64,000 nucleotides of DNA from CBDBIK01 sp965206145 (GTDB lineage: Bacteria; Pseudomonadota; Alphaproteobacteria; TMED109): assembly GCA_965206145.1 (NCBI GenBank), contig CBDBIK010000002.1:1-64000 (forward strand), written 5' to 3'. The notes beneath the pieces are model-generated. The model was given only the letters and a program-made list of their open reading frames with translations, was not told where the DNA came from and ran no database searches. Position 1 is the stretch's first letter; each line of letters begins with the position of its first letter. Of the stretch, positions 1-10,100 are shown one piece after another. The position numbers were made by a program, and so were the translations under genes.

Positions 1-324
1 CGTGCGCAGGCCGAGAACGGGCAGACGCTCACGGGCACCGGTCGGCTTCGCGCTTCGATCACCCACAGTCTCCAGGCAGACGCTGTGGAGGTCGGAACCA
101 ACGTGGTCTACGCGGCGATTCATCAATTTGGCGGCAAGACGCCGCCGCGGACGATCCGGCCGAAGCGCCGCAAGGCGCTCTACTGGCCGGGTGCGCGCCA
201 TCCGGTAAAGAAGGTCGAGCATCCTGGAAGCGAAATCCCGGCGCGACCGTTCCTCGGCATCTCCAGGGACGATCGGGCGATGATCGCCCGCGTGGTGAGC
301 CAGCATCTCGGGGAGGGCCGGTGA
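1..324 (+). CDS. Phage virion morphogenesis protein (Mu gpG-like), 5' end missing
   Basis: The gene is open from the first base, so the start lies upstream of the window; 107 codons are visible. The protein reads LTGTGRLRASI, then VYAAIHQFGG, and near the end IPARPFLGIS. These three blocks are characteristic of the Mu gpG / phage_tail_S family, which acts in head completion or head-tail joining. Its stop overlaps the start of the next gene (TGATG). The family call is firm; the exact role in this phage is inferred. Confidence 0.8.
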   Translation, partial: RAQAENGQTLTGTGRLRASITHSLQADAVEVGTNVVYAAIHQFGGKTPPRTIRPKRRKALYWPGARHPVKKVEHPGSEIPARPFLGISRDDRAMIARVVSQHLGEGR

Positions 325-773
325 TGACCGGCAGTGTCTCGGTAATCGAGCGTGTGATCGTGCGTCTTCGGGAGACGGGCTACTTCGGCGAAGTGTTCGG
401 TGCCCTGGAAGCATCGGCGGTGGAACGCGAGTTCGGAAAACCGGCTGCGGTCGTGTATCCGGCGTTCGACGATTCGGGCGAGAACCTCGCCGGTCGTGCG
501 GGAGCCATCCAGAACGTCCGCTTGACTGCGAACGTGGCTTTGTCGATTCCGGCTCCGGACGATCCGCACGGCGAGAAGGCCGGCGGCGAGCTCGCGGCTG
601 CCATCGAGGTCACGCGCGGAGCGATCCTCGGGTGGACGCCGGAGGATTGTGAGGAGCCGTTCCGTCTTGTCCGCGGCCGGCTTCTGGAAATCGAAATGAG
701 TCGGGTCGCCTGGCTCGAGGAGTACCGCACCCGGACGGTGATTTCCGGGGGAGAAGGAGTAGCTCATGTCTGA
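324..773 (+). CDS. Phage tail terminator-like protein (gp37-like)
   Basis: A 149-residue protein placed between the morphogenesis protein and the tail tube gene, where Mu-like phages carry a small gp37-like (DUF1834-type) tail completion protein. It begins MTGSVSVIERVIVRLRE. I chose the ATG at 324 over a GTG at 321 because the GGGGAGGG stretch at 310-317 is better spaced to it. The role as tail terminator rests on position, length and general resemblance; no catalytic motif is expected. Confidence 0.6.
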   Translation: MTGSVSVIERVIVRLRETGYFGEVFGALEASAVEREFGKPAAVVYPAFDDSGENLAGRAGAIQNVRLTANVALSIPAPDDPHGEKAGGELAAAIEVTRGAILGWTPEDCEEPFRLVRGRLLEIEMSRVAWLEEYRTRTVISGGEGVAHV

Positions 774-954
774 ACCGAAACTGGTGACCCGCACGCTTGC
801 GAAACCGCTTGTCCAGGAGGGCAAGCGGCACGAGGTGGGCGAGAAGGTCACGCTCAGCACCGAGCAGGTGCGGAGGCTCGAGGAGCAGGGGCAGTTCGTG
901 TCCACTGCGTCCGCGTCCAGAAAGGGAGGTAGCCATGTCGAAGACCGCGCCTGA
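766..954 (+). CDS. Small phage protein of unknown function
   Basis: A 62-residue charged protein (MSEPKLVTRTLAKPLV...). Its ATG overlaps the previous stop by 8 bases and its end overlaps the tail tube gene by 20 bases. GAAGGAG at 751-757 is a good ribosome site. Small proteins in this slot occur between the terminator and tube genes of Mu-like phages. I cannot assign a function; the overlaps on both sides support it as a real, translationally coupled gene. Confidence 0.6.
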   Translation: MSEPKLVTRTLAKPLVQEGKRHEVGEKVTLSTEQVRRLEEQGQFVSTASASRKGGSHVEDRA

Positions 955-1717
955 AATTCACACCAACAACCTCGACGCCGACAGTGCCCCGACTGGAGAG
1001 CGCTACGTGGGGGATGCCGTCAGCGCGACGCTTTCGGTGACGAGCGAGCGGACACAAATCTACTCGGGGACGGGTGAAGTGGCGCAGGTGCTTGCCGATG
1101 AGTTGACGCAGATCACCCGAACGATGGGGTTAACGCTGCACGACACGACGCTCGAGAACTTCGCGCTGTTTGTTGGCGGCACGACATCGGAGGTGGCGGC
1201 GAACACCACAGCGGTCGTCAACGAGAAGATCGCGGTCAAGCACGGGCACTGGTATCAGCTTGGCCGGACCGCCCAGAACCCCCGTGGTGCCGGTGCCGTC
1301 ACGGAGAGCACGGTTGCCGTGGCAACGGAGAAGAACGCAAATTCGCTCGCCAACGCGAACAATGAATCCTTTGAGGTGGACGCGTCTCGCGGGCGGGTCT
1401 ACATCCAGCCGAATGCGACGGGGATCGCCGACGATTCCTCGATCTACGTCGATTACACGCCGGCGGCAAAAAAGCGTCAGCAGGCGAAGAGCTACACGAT
1501 CCCGCAGGCGACACTAGTCGCGGTGCGCTACCTGGAGAGCGCGAAGCGCGGGGCGCAGGGGCGGGACATTTACGCAGGAAAATGCAGTCTTGCTGCGAGT
1601 GGCGAGATGCAGTTGATGAGCCGCTCGGCCGAGCAGCAAATTCCGCTCACTGCAGCGATCCAGGAGCCGGGTGGAGGCGCGCCCGCTCTGGTCATCGACG
1701 GCGAGTCTGTCGGCTGA
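935..1717 (+). CDS. Phage major tail tube protein
   Basis: A 260-residue protein rich in Thr, Ser, Ala and Val, with the beta-rich composition of tail tube proteins (for example LVAVRYLESAKRGAQGRD followed by SLAASGEMQLMSR). The ATG at 935 is preceded by AAAGGGAGGT at 921-930, a strong ribosome site consistent with high expression. It lies directly before the tail chaperone and tape measure genes, the standard place for the tube gene. Longer in-frame readings toward 797 lack a ribosome site and run through the preceding gene. Confidence 0.72.
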   Translation: MSKTAPEIHTNNLDADSAPTGERYVGDAVSATLSVTSERTQIYSGTGEVAQVLADELTQITRTMGLTLHDTTLENFALFVGGTTSEVAANTTAVVNEKIAVKHGHWYQLGRTAQNPRGAGAVTESTVAVATEKNANSLANANNESFEVDASRGRVYIQPNATGIADDSSIYVDYTPAAKKRQQAKSYTIPQATLVAVRYLESAKRGAQGRDIYAGKCSLAASGEMQLMSRSAEQQIPLTAAIQEPGGGAPALVIDGESVG

Positions 1718-2262
1718 TGCCGACGACCAGCGACGCGACCGTGACGGCTTCCAACGGCGGGACGGACTCCCCGGCCCCGGACGACGACGAGGCGGCGGCA
1801 ATTCTCTTTCCGGACGTCGACGTTGACGTTCGCGATCCCGACACCGGGAAGATGACACGAATCACGGTCCGTGAGTTCCGGTTCCGCGAGGCGCTGGAGC
1901 TGCAGGGGCGATCGAAGCCGCTGCTTGATGCGCTGACCGACATTGCCGGCGGGTGCGAGGGTCCGGTGAAAGATCTTGACGTCATCGACCAGGTGTTGTC
2001 CGAGCACGCTGACACATGGCTTGCGCTCATTGCCCGGGCGTGCGACCGCGAGGTTGCCTGGGTCGGCCGCCTTGGTGCCTCGGACGCGACGTCCGTGTCG
2101 GCGGCGATGTGGACGGCAAACCGAAATTTTATCTTGGGCAGGATCGTCGGGGCTCTCCAGGGGCGGGAGATGCTGGCGAGCCTGTCGGCATCGCAGAAGT
2201 CCTCGACGGACTTGTCCGCGCCGGCCACGCAACCGGCCATCACGACGTCTGCGAGCGGCTGA
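1717..2262 (+). CDS. Phage tail assembly chaperone, short form (lambda gpG-like)
   Basis: A 181-residue protein whose ATG overlaps the tube gene stop (TGATG). The acidic, Pro/Asp-rich N-terminus is followed by a helical body. Between tube and tape measure genes, long-tailed phages carry a chaperone made in two lengths by ribosomal frameshifting, as lambda makes gpG and gpGT. Here the heptamer A AAT TTT lies in the zero frame at 2124-2130 and leads by -1 shift into an open frame ending at 2369. The short form continues past it to 2262. Confidence 0.75.
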   Translation: MPTTSDATVTASNGGTDSPAPDDDEAAAILFPDVDVDVRDPDTGKMTRITVREFRFREALELQGRSKPLLDALTDIAGGCEGPVKDLDVIDQVLSEHADTWLALIARACDREVAWVGRLGASDATSVSAAMWTANRNFILGRIVGALQGREMLASLSASQKSSTDLSAPATQPAITTSASG

Positions 2263-2369
2263 CGCTTAGGCAGATGCGTCTTTTCGCGGCAGTCGACCTT
2301 CGACGCCGGGCGGACGACGCGGCGGCGTTCGCGGGCGCGCTTGCGCGTCTTCTGGGCCCGGAAGGCTGA
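1717..2369 (+). CDS. Tail assembly chaperone, -1 frameshift product (lambda gpGT-like)
   Basis: Predicted 217-residue fusion: codons 1717-2130 in the gpG frame, then a slip back by one base at AAATTTT (2124-2130) and translation to the stop at 2369. The downstream part contains VLDGLVRAGHATG and LTLRQMRLFAAVDLRRR, which resembles the T domain of known chaperone pairs and has no convincing start of its own. A weak hairpin (TCTCC 2154-2158 with GGAGA 2166-2170) follows. The T domain would bind the tape measure protein encoded 4 bases later. Confidence 0.72.
2124..2130 (+). promoter_or_regulatory. Programmed -1 ribosomal slippery site AAATTTT
   Basis: The heptamer fits X XXY YYZ exactly in the zero frame (A AAT TTT, codons Asn-Phe). 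After a -1 slip the next codon is TAT at 2130, and the new frame stays open to 2369, just before the tape measure start at 2373. Position, phase and direction match the G/GT frameshift of long-tailed phages. Confidence 0.75.
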
Positions 2370-2372
2370 ACG

Positions 2373-5282
2373 ATGCCGGGTGATCTCGATCTCGCGCTGC
2401 GGATCCGCACCGACCTCGATGGCGCGCTGCGCGAGCTGCGCGGTCTTCGGGGCGAGGTAACGAAGCTCGGCACCTCTTCGACGGCGGGTGGGCGCCAGGC
2501 GCGAGAGCTTGGACGGGGTCTCGATCGCGCGCGCGGTGCCGCGCGGAACATGGTCACACAGCTCGGGTTGATGGCAGCCGCCTACGTGTCGGTCGCGCAG
2601 GCAGGGCGTCTGGTTGGCAAGGCACAGGATTTCGACACCTCGCTGTCGCGGATCACCGGTTTGGTGGGAACCGCGAAGGAGGAGGTGGAAAAGTACCGCG
2701 CGGAGATTCTGAAGCTCCCGAAGGAGACCGGCCGCGGCGTCAATGAGCTTGGCGATGCCCTCTTTTTTATCGCCTCGGCAGGTGCCGAGGGCGCAGAGGC
2801 GCTCGACATCCTTCGGCAGTCGGCGAAAGCTGCCGCTTCGGGTCTGGGTGACACAACGGCGATCGCTGATGCTGCGACGTCGGCGATGAACACCTACGGG
2901 GCAGAAACCCTCGCGGCCGGCGATGCCATCGGGACACTGATCGCCACCGTCCGGGAGGGGAAACTCGACGCCGCGTCCCTGGCACCACAAATCGGGCCGT
3001 TGCTGCCGCTGGCAAAGCAGTTGGGCGTCGAGTTTCACGAGGTCGGTGCCGGACTGGCAGTGCTCAGCCGCTCGGGGTTCAACGCTGCAAACGCGTCCAC
3101 GGCGCTGCGCGGGATTTTCACGCAGCTCATCCGGCCCTCGGAGCAGGCCCGGAAAGCCATGAAAGACCATCAGCTGAGTGTCGAGGACCTGCGGCGCAGT
3201 CTCTCGGAAGAGGGTCTCCTCTCGACGTTGCTCAAGATTCGCGACGCGCTCGGTGAGAATCAAGATGCGATCAGCAAGATCTTCCCGGATACGGAAGGGC
3301 TGGTTGGCGTGCTGACGTTGCTCAGTGACCAGGGGGAGACCGTGGCGGAAATTTTCCAGTCCCTGGCCATGTCGGGAGTGGCGGACCTGGATACCGCTTT
3401 CAAAGTGGCAGCCGACAGCATTGAGTTTCGTTTCAACGCGGCACTGAGGGACATGGAAGCCCAAGGTATTCAAATCGGATCGGAACTGCTCCCCAGTATG
3501 GCCGCTGCTGTCGAGTTGCTCGCCGAGAATCTTCGACTGGTCGTTGCCGCCGTCGGCATTCTTGTCGGCTACAAGCTGGGCCTGGTGCTGGCGGGGGCAG
3601 GAGCGGGCGCGATCGTTGCGGTACGGGGCGTGGGGACACTGAGCGGCGCCATGCTCGCCCTGAACGCAGCGATGCGCGCGAATCCGGCCTTTCTCGTCGC
3701 TTCAGGGGTGGCGGCCGTGGGCGGCGCTCTCGCCGCCATGATCATCTCGACAGAGGACGCGGCGGATGCGACCGACGAGCTCGCAGGCAAGAGCCGTCTG
3801 GCCATCGATGCGCTGCTTCGGCAAGCCGAAGCTGAGCTCGCCGTCGCTGAGGCTCAAGCGGCGCGACGTGATGCTCTCGGCGAGTTTTCAGCCATCGGGG
3901 GCGATCCCCGGATTGCGGAGCTCCGGGCCGAGATCGAGCGGCTGCGGGCTGCGTTGACCGATCTCGGCAAAGCCGCCGGCATCGCCATGGCCGATGTGGA
4001 ATATGGCCTCGGGAAAGCAGCCGAGCAGGCCTCCGCTGCGGCTACGAAGGTCGGCGACGGACCTGCTGAGTCGGTCTCTGCCGCGGCGACAGAGATTGAA
4101 CGGATCATCGCTGCGTCCCAGGACACGATCGCGCGGCTCACCTTGTCGCGGATTGCTCTGATTGACCGAAAGGAGGCCAAAGCGCTCCGCGGGCTCGAGG
4201 ATCTTCGCGGCGCGGAGGGGGTTGCCGAGGAACGGCTGCAAGCTGCCATCGCGGCTGTGCGAGAGCGAGCATTTCAGGAGCGTGAGATCGCCCTGCAGGA
4301 GCAACTCGACCGCGAGCACGAGATCCGCCAGGACCGGGCAGCACGGCTTCTCGAGGCCGAGCGCTCGGCTCTCAAAGGTCTTGCTGTTGCGGTTCGCGGG
4401 CAGCTCAGTCCCTACGAGCAGGCGCGGGCGGCGGCGGAGACCTGGAAGACTGAAACACTGTTGGCCCTAGACGACGTGAGCGACGGCTACGACGCGCTCG
4501 CGGCGCAGGTCGAAGACGTCTACGTCACTCGCATTCGGGCGATCGAGGAAGAGGAACAGGAACGCCGCCTCCGGGAGAGCACCGAGTTCCGAGACGGCGC
4601 GGTGCGGGCGTTCCGGGACATCCAGGCGGAGGCGGACGGCAGTGCCTCCGCTGCCAAAGAGGCGATTGCGAATGCCTTCCAGGGTGCCGAGGAGGCGCTC
4701 GTTCGATTCGCCTCCACCGGCAAGCTCCGCTTCCGGGACCTCGCGAACAGCATCATCGCTGATCTGGTCCGGATCTCGATCCGGAGGTCGATCACGGCGC
4801 CGCTCGCCGGCGCGCTGGGCGACATCTTCGGTGAAACGGATGACGGCGGCACGGATGGCGGTGGATCCGCCGCCAGCGGCTTCCCCTACAACGTGGGGCA
4901 CGCCGGCCTGATCGCTGGTGTCGCCAGCGGCACCCGTCGGACCGGGGTTTCGCCGGCGACGTTTGCCGGTGCCGGTCGCTATCACGGCGGCGGCCTGGTC
5001 GGCGGCTTCGGTTCCGGTCTGGGCCCCGGCGAGATCCCCATCATCGCTCGGCGCGGCGAAGGGGTATTCACGCCTGAACAAATGTCGGCACTCGGCGCAC
5101 CGCCGCAGATCACAGTCAACTTCGAAAACCGCGGCACACCGCAACGGCTCGCCGAGCCGACGCGCCAGGCATTCGACGGGCGCAGCGTGGTGGTGACCGC
5201 GATTGTCGAGGACATCGCCAGCAATGGCGCATCGGCGCGCGCGATCGAGGGTGCCTTCGACGTGCGACGAAGGTCTTCATGA
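2373..5282 (+). CDS. Phage tail tape measure protein
   Basis: A 969-residue protein, by far the longest after the tip protein, that sets tail length and helps DNA ejection. Residues ~85-300 match the TP901 tape-measure core (LPKETGRGVNELGDALFF, SGFNAANASTALRGIF). Hydrophobic segments lie around 385-460. Alpha-helical, Ala/Glu/Arg-rich coiled-coil stretches span ~475-720. Near 775-820 FRDLANSIIADLVRISIRRS matches the lambda tape-measure C-terminal domain. It ends glycine-rich. It follows the chaperone genes directly, as usual. Confidence 0.92.
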   Translation: MPGDLDLALRIRTDLDGALRELRGLRGEVTKLGTSSTAGGRQARELGRGLDRARGAARNMVTQLGLMAAAYVSVAQAGRLVGKAQDFDTSLSRITGLVGTAKEEVEKYRAEILKLPKETGRGVNELGDALFFIASAGAEGAEALDILRQSAKAAASGLGDTTAIADAATSAMNTYGAETLAAGDAIGTLIATVREGKLDAASLAPQIGPLLPLAKQLGVEFHEVGAGLAVLSRSGFNAANASTALRGIFTQLIRPSEQARKAMKDHQLSVEDLRRSLSEEGLLSTLLKIRDALGENQDAISKIFPDTEGLVGVLTLLSDQGETVAEIFQSLAMSGVADLDTAFKVAADSIEFRFNAALRDMEAQGIQIGSELLPSMAAAVELLAENLRLVVAAVGILVGYKLGLVLAGAGAGAIVAVRGVGTLSGAMLALNAAMRANPAFLVASGVAAVGGALAAMIISTEDAADATDELAGKSRLAIDALLRQAEAELAVAEAQAARRDALGEFSAIGGDPRIAELRAEIERLRAALTDLGKAAGIAMADVEYGLGKAAEQASAAATKVGDGPAESVSAAATEIERIIAASQDTIARLTLSRIALIDRKEAKALRGLEDLRGAEGVAEERLQAAIAAVRERAFQEREIALQEQLDREHEIRQDRAARLLEAERSALKGLAVAVRGQLSPYEQARAAAETWKTETLLALDDVSDGYDALAAQVEDVYVTRIRAIEEEEQERRLRESTEFRDGAVRAFRDIQAEADGSASAAKEAIANAFQGAEEALVRFASTGKLRFRDLANSIIADLVRISIRRSITAPLAGALGDIFGETDDGGTDGGGSAASGFPYNVGHAGLIAGVASGTRRTGVSPATFAGAGRYHGGGLVGGFGSGLGPGEIPIIARRGEGVFTPEQMSALGAPPQITVNFENRGTPQRLAEPTRQAFDGRSVVVTAIVEDIASNGASARAIEGAFDVRRRSS

Positions 5283-5719
5283 CGGTGGCGTCCTCGGTCT
5301 GGCCCGGCTACGCGCGCATCGTCGCCGACGGGCTTGCGGCCGGTCGCCGAAGCGACGTCGCTCGCAGCGAGGCCGACGATGGTGCTGTTCGGCAGGTGCG
5401 GGTTCGCACCGAGGCCCTCGATACTCGCTCGGTTCAGATATTGGTCGGAACCGGCGAACAGCTCGAGGCGTTCCAGGGATGGGCGGCGGGCAACGCTGCC
5501 GCGTGGTTCCTGTTCCCGGATCCGGTGCGCGGCGCGCAGGTCGAGGCGCGGGTTGTCGACGGCGCCGGTGGTATTCGCTACGAGGAGCGCGCCGTTGCGG
5601 GCTCCGTCACCTGGTCGGCGACCTGCGAGCTCGAGGTGCGCCCCGGGACTTCGGGGATCGCGCGCCTCCCGGTGGCTCTCGCCTGGGGAACGCGCGATCT
5701 CGCGTGGGGGCAGTCATGA
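5279..5719 (+). CDS. Phage minor tail protein, unassigned
   Basis: A 146-residue protein whose start overlaps the tape measure stop (ATGA) and whose stop overlaps the next start (ATGA). It has a Trp-rich beta-type sequence (GWAAGNAAAWFLFPDP). The slot just after the tape measure is where lambda carries gpM and other phages a distal tail protein, so a distal-tail role is plausible. I do not recognise the family from sequence, so the role is inferred from position only. Confidence 0.6.
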   Translation: MTVASSVWPGYARIVADGLAAGRRSDVARSEADDGAVRQVRVRTEALDTRSVQILVGTGEQLEAFQGWAAGNAAAWFLFPDPVRGAQVEARVVDGAGGIRYEERAVAGSVTWSATCELEVRPGTSGIARLPVALAWGTRDLAWGQS

Positions 5720-6282
5720 CGGCCCCCGTGATCAAGATCAACCGGCTCGACGTGGCGGAGGCCCCCGATGATGACGACCGGGTTCTGGTGTTCCCGGCAG
5801 GCGGCTTCACTGACGATGACGCGGGCACTGGAGCGCTGAAACTCCAAACCGTACCCATTTCTGCACTTGGCGACCTCGTAAGCGCGTCGCAGGGCTATCA
5901 ACGCGAAGTGATCCTCGACTTCTCTGCGACTTCGGCGACGGATAGCACGAACGGCGTCAACGCCCACAAAACGGTCCAGCTTCCCGAGAACTACGGAGAT
6001 TACGACAACCTCGAATACGTCGCGATTCTGGAGGCGCAGGAGGCGGTCCACGAGACGGTTCCTATCCCGCTCTTGTCGCTCAGCTCATTCGGCGACGGCG
6101 CCGGCTCATTTCATGCTTACCGCGACGGTGAGCTTGTCACTGCTCGGGGAATTCGTACCGCTGGGCAACTCGATGTGGTTTGGAACCAGACGTCGCGAGA
6201 GATCGCGCTGCGACGGAATACAGAGGCGACCGGGGAGGGGGAGGGGTTTTTCTGGATGGCCCTCGTCCGTTACGGCCGCTAG
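5716..6282 (+). CDS. Phage tail protein of unknown function
   Basis: A 188-residue acidic protein beginning MTAPVIKINRLDVAEAPDDD. The ATG at 5716 overlaps the preceding stop, supporting coupled translation. A middle block (YQREVILDFSAT, PENYGDYDNLEYVAILEAQ) looks beta-rich, and the end reads GEGEGFFWMALVRYGR. It sits between the distal tail and DUF1833 genes, so it is probably a structural or receptor-associated tail component. No family was recognised. Confidence 0.58.
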   Translation: MTAPVIKINRLDVAEAPDDDDRVLVFPAGGFTDDDAGTGALKLQTVPISALGDLVSASQGYQREVILDFSATSATDSTNGVNAHKTVQLPENYGDYDNLEYVAILEAQEAVHETVPIPLLSLSSFGDGAGSFHAYRDGELVTARGIRTAGQLDVVWNQTSREIALRRNTEATGEGEGFFWMALVRYGR

Positions 6283-6768
6283 ATGCCATCGATGCCATCG
6301 TCGAGCTATGAACGCGCACGGCGCGAAATCGCACCGCGTGACGTGGTGCTGGACGCGATTGAGATTTCACACGCGGATCTTCCCACTCCGGCGCGTGCCG
6401 TGAACGATGCGCACGAGCACGTGATCGAGGGTGAGCGTTACCCGGGACTGCCATTCCGGGCGAGATTAGTCGACGACGTGGAAGGGCGTGCGCCCTCAGC
6501 CGAGATCACGGTTGACAACATCGGCCGCGACCTGACCCAGTGGATCGAACTCGCGCAGGGCGGCACCGGCGGCACCGTCCGGGTGATGCAGGTCCTTGTC
6601 CGCGACGTCGATGGCGATGCGGCCGTCGAGTGGGAGCTCACGCTCGACGTGCTGTCGACGCGGGTCGACCAGCGGCTGGTAACGGTTCGGCTCGGTTTCG
6701 ACCCACTTCTCAACAGGCCAGCGGTGCTGTGGCGTCACGACCCCGAGCGGAGTCCAGCGATTTTCTGA
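6283..6768 (+). CDS. DUF1833 phage protein (lambda gpL-like minor tail protein)
   Basis: A 161-residue protein. The blocks IEISHADLPTPARAVNDAH, LPFRARLVDDVEG, ITVDNIGRDLTQWIE and VTVRLGFDPLLNRPAV are the signature of DUF1833, found in phage tail operons at the place of lambda gpL. It starts immediately after the preceding TAG, and its stop overlaps the peptidase start (TGATG). Lambda gpL belongs to the tail-tip complex; the same location is inferred here. Confidence 0.82.
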   Translation: MPSMPSSSYERARREIAPRDVVLDAIEISHADLPTPARAVNDAHEHVIEGERYPGLPFRARLVDDVEGRAPSAEITVDNIGRDLTQWIELAQGGTGGTVRVMQVLVRDVDGDAAVEWELTLDVLSTRVDQRLVTVRLGFDPLLNRPAVLWRHDPERSPAIF

Positions 6769-7163
6769 TGGCGGGGCACTGGACGGAAACCTATGTCGGC
6801 CGACCTTATCTCGAGGGCGATCACGACTGCGCGACACTTGTTGAAACCGTTCTGCGGGAGCGATTCGCGATCAACGCGTCGCTGCCGCCCGCGGCGCGGA
6901 GCATCCGGGCCCGGGATCAGCAGGTTGCAGAGGAGGTAACGACCCGCTGGATCCAGGTTCTCTGCCCGCGCGAGGGCGACGTCGCCGTCATGCGCGCAAC
7001 CGGCCGGCTACGCACCCTAGGGAATCACATCGGCGTGCACGTGGACGTGGTCGGCAGCGGTCACGTGCTCCACTGCGCCGCCGGCGTCGGGACCTGTCTC
7101 CACGCTGTCGCGGCGCTTTCAGAGCGTGGCCTCGAGGTCTGCGGGAGCTTCCGGTGGCTGTGA
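6768..7163 (+). CDS. NlpC/P60-like tail peptidase (lambda gpK-like)
   Basis: A 131-residue protein with the likely catalytic Cys in GDHDCATLVETVLRERF and the likely catalytic His in LGNHIGVHVDVV. That spacing suits a small NlpC/P60 or CHAP-like cysteine peptidase. Phage tails carry such enzymes next to the tip protein to open peptidoglycan during entry. The ATG at 6768 overlaps the DUF1833 stop, and the end overlaps the tip gene. Lambda gpK is larger and carries an extra JAB domain that is absent here. Confidence 0.75.
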   Translation: MAGHWTETYVGRPYLEGDHDCATLVETVLRERFAINASLPPAARSIRARDQQVAEEVTTRWIQVLCPREGDVAVMRATGRLRTLGNHIGVHVDVVGSGHVLHCAAGVGTCLHAVAALSERGLEVCGSFRWL

Positions 7164-10100
7164 CCATGACAGACCTGGTCACGCGCCCGACGGTGGACAT
7201 TCTGCCTCACCCGCTGACGACGGAGTTCCGAGACCTTCGGATCGTCGTGCTTATTAAGCCCGGCGACAGCCTGGGCGACCTGGTGCGCCGGGAGTGGCCT
7301 GGATCACTCCGCGATCCGATCGATGTCCACGTGGACGGTGTCCTGGTTGCACCCGGAGCCTGGGACGCGACGCCGCTCGAGGGGGTACGGGTGGTGACGC
7401 TCCGCGCCGGCCTCCGAGGCGGCGATGACAGCAACCCGCTGCGGGTGATCGCTCTGATCGCCGTCGCCCTCGTCGCGGCGTGGGCCGGTCCCGCCGCCGT
7501 GACGGCGCTCGGGATCAAAGGCGCATCCTTCGCCGGTGCCGTCCAAGCTGGCGTGAGTGCCGCGGTCACCATCGCGGGGAATCTCCTGGTGAACGCCCTC
7601 ATCCCGCCGCGCCTGCCCGGCCAACCCGATTCGGGCGCGACACCTGACCCGGCCTACTCCATCTCCGGAGGTGCCAACGCCATCCGTGCCTATGAACCGA
7701 TGCTGCTGGTTCTCGGTCGCCATCGGGTCTACCCCGACCAGGGTGCACGCGCGGCGGCCGAGTTTCGGGGTGGCGAGCAGTACCTCGCCTCGATGTTTCA
7801 TTTCGGCGTTGGCGATCTCGATGTCGGCGAGATCCGGCTCGGCGAGACACCGCTTGATAGTCGCGACGAGGTTGAGACGCAATGGAGCACCAACGACGGA
7901 CACCTCCCGCTCGCTCCTGGAAACGTCGACACCATCGAGGGAGCCGATCTCGAGGACACGACATGGGTCGAGCGGCGAGCGGCGGGAAACGCGACAGCGC
8001 TCTCCTTCGATTTCGTCGGACAGATATTCCAGGTCGAGAACGACGGCACCTACCGCCGCTTCAGCGTCGTCGTTGAGATTGAGATCACAGCCCCGGGACA
8101 CCGAATCACGCGCACGTGGTCGATCGGTAACGCCGATGCAGATCCTGTGCGCCGCTCGTACCGAATTGACGTCCCCGACGGTGTCAGCGAGTGGACCATC
8201 CGGGTGCGTCGGAGCGGAGCGCGATCGGACTCGAACCGGGTCTACGACCAGCTCGCCTGGATGGCGTTGCGGATCCACCAGCCCGATGAGGCCGACTACC
8301 GGGGGCAGACGCGTCTTGCGGTCCGAATTCGCGCGTCGGGACAGATCTCCGGGCGCATCTCGCGTCTGTCGGCGATTGCCGCGCAGAAGATTCCCATTTG
8401 GAATGGGACCGCGTGGACAGCACCCCGGGCGAGCTCAAACCCGGCGTGGCTTTTCCGATGGTTTGCGCAAGGAATCCACGTCGACGGCCGCCTCGTCGCC
8501 GGAGCCGGCCTGCCACCTGCACGGATCGACGATGCAAAAATTAAAACGTGGGGTGCCTGGTGCGACACGCAGAACCTCGAATGCAATCACGTCCTTCGTT
8601 CCGCCACGACGGTCGCCGAGGTGCTGACGCTGATCGCTCAATGCGGACGCGCCAGCCCTTCCTGGGCGGCAGGGCGACTGGGGGTTGTGTACGAGGACCA
8701 AGACCAGCCGGTGAGCGCCCTGGTCACACCGGGGAACATCCTCGCCGGAAGCTTCGAGGTTTCCTACGTCGCCGGGCCCGTCGCCGAGGAGGTTGTGTGC
8801 CGGTTCACCGACCCGGACCTGGACTGGCGATCGAACACCGTGCGCAGGACCATGCCCGGGGTCATTGCGCCAGCGTCGAGCGTCACGCTCACCCTCCGAG
8901 GTGTCACCTCCGCGCGCCAAGCTGCGATCGAATGCAATCTCACGGCCGCTCGCCAGTTCCACGGCCGACGTCGAATGTCGTGGGAGATGGGAGCGGAGGG
9001 GCTCACGGCGATCCATCGCGGGGACGTCGTGCGTGTCACTCACGCGCTCATCGATGGCGGCACCGCGGGTCGGGTGACCGAAATCGCGAACGACGGCGCA
9101 CGTCTCGCGCTGTCGCGACCGGTCGAGCTTGCCGGCACCAATGACCAGCTTCTCCTCGCGCTGCCCGACGGCACCCTCCACGCTACCGCCGTCGAGCACC
9201 CCGACGACGCTGGGACCACCGGACCCACGAACACTGTCAGCATCACGGTCCCGCTGCCTGCGCCGACTGCCGGAACCGATCCGTGGGATCCGGGTGACAT
9301 CCTCTTTCGTTTTTATGAGTCCTCGCGCCCGCCGACACTGGCGCGCATCGTCGCCGTGGAGCCGCGCGCGGACCACAGCGTCCGTTTCGAGGCGATCGAC
9401 GAGGTGGCCGCCTATCACGCCGCCACCACCGCCGATCTCACGGTTCCGCTGCCTCTCGCACCGCGGCCGCAGCCGCGGGTTGTGGCCGGCATCATCGTCG
9501 AGACGCTTGTCCGCGCCGGTGCCGGATCCGCCGTCGAAATCGTCCTCGACCTCACCGTCGCCGGCGACTGGCGGGGTGGCGTGGTGCGGGCATCTCTCGA
9601 CGATGGGCCGGTCCGCACCGCCGCCGTCCTCACGCACGGCGACACCCAGGCGCGCTGGCTATCGCAGCCGGCCGGCCGCCTCGAAGTCACCGTCGTTCCC
9701 GGTGCCGAGGCCGCGCCCGTCGGACAGCCGTGGCGAACGACCTACCAAATCAAGGGCGAGCTCGTGCCACCCGGCATCCCCTCGAACGTCCTTATCGATG
9801 TGCTCGGCGACGGGACCAGGCGTTTCCGGTGGGAGCCTCCAACCGATCCGGACTTCGCAGGTGTCGAGATCCGCCACGCGCCCGACGGAGTCCAGCCGAG
9901 CGCGTGGGACGACATGGTGCCTATGCACCGCGGGATCCTCACCGCTTCGCCCTGGGAGACAACCGAGCCGCCGCCAGGGCGGTGGGTCTTCGCTTTCCGC
10001 AGCCGTGACGCCGGCGGGAGGCTCTCGGTCGAGGATGTCCGCATCGCCGCCGCTATTGGAGATCAGCGGCTTGGAGATGCCCTCGTCTGGCGCTGCCCTT

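Noticed and set aside
1692..3473. Long open frame on the minus strand opposite the tail chaperone and tape measure genes
   Set aside because: It is antisense to well-supported phage genes, has no ribosome site or family match, and such frames are common in GC-rich DNA.
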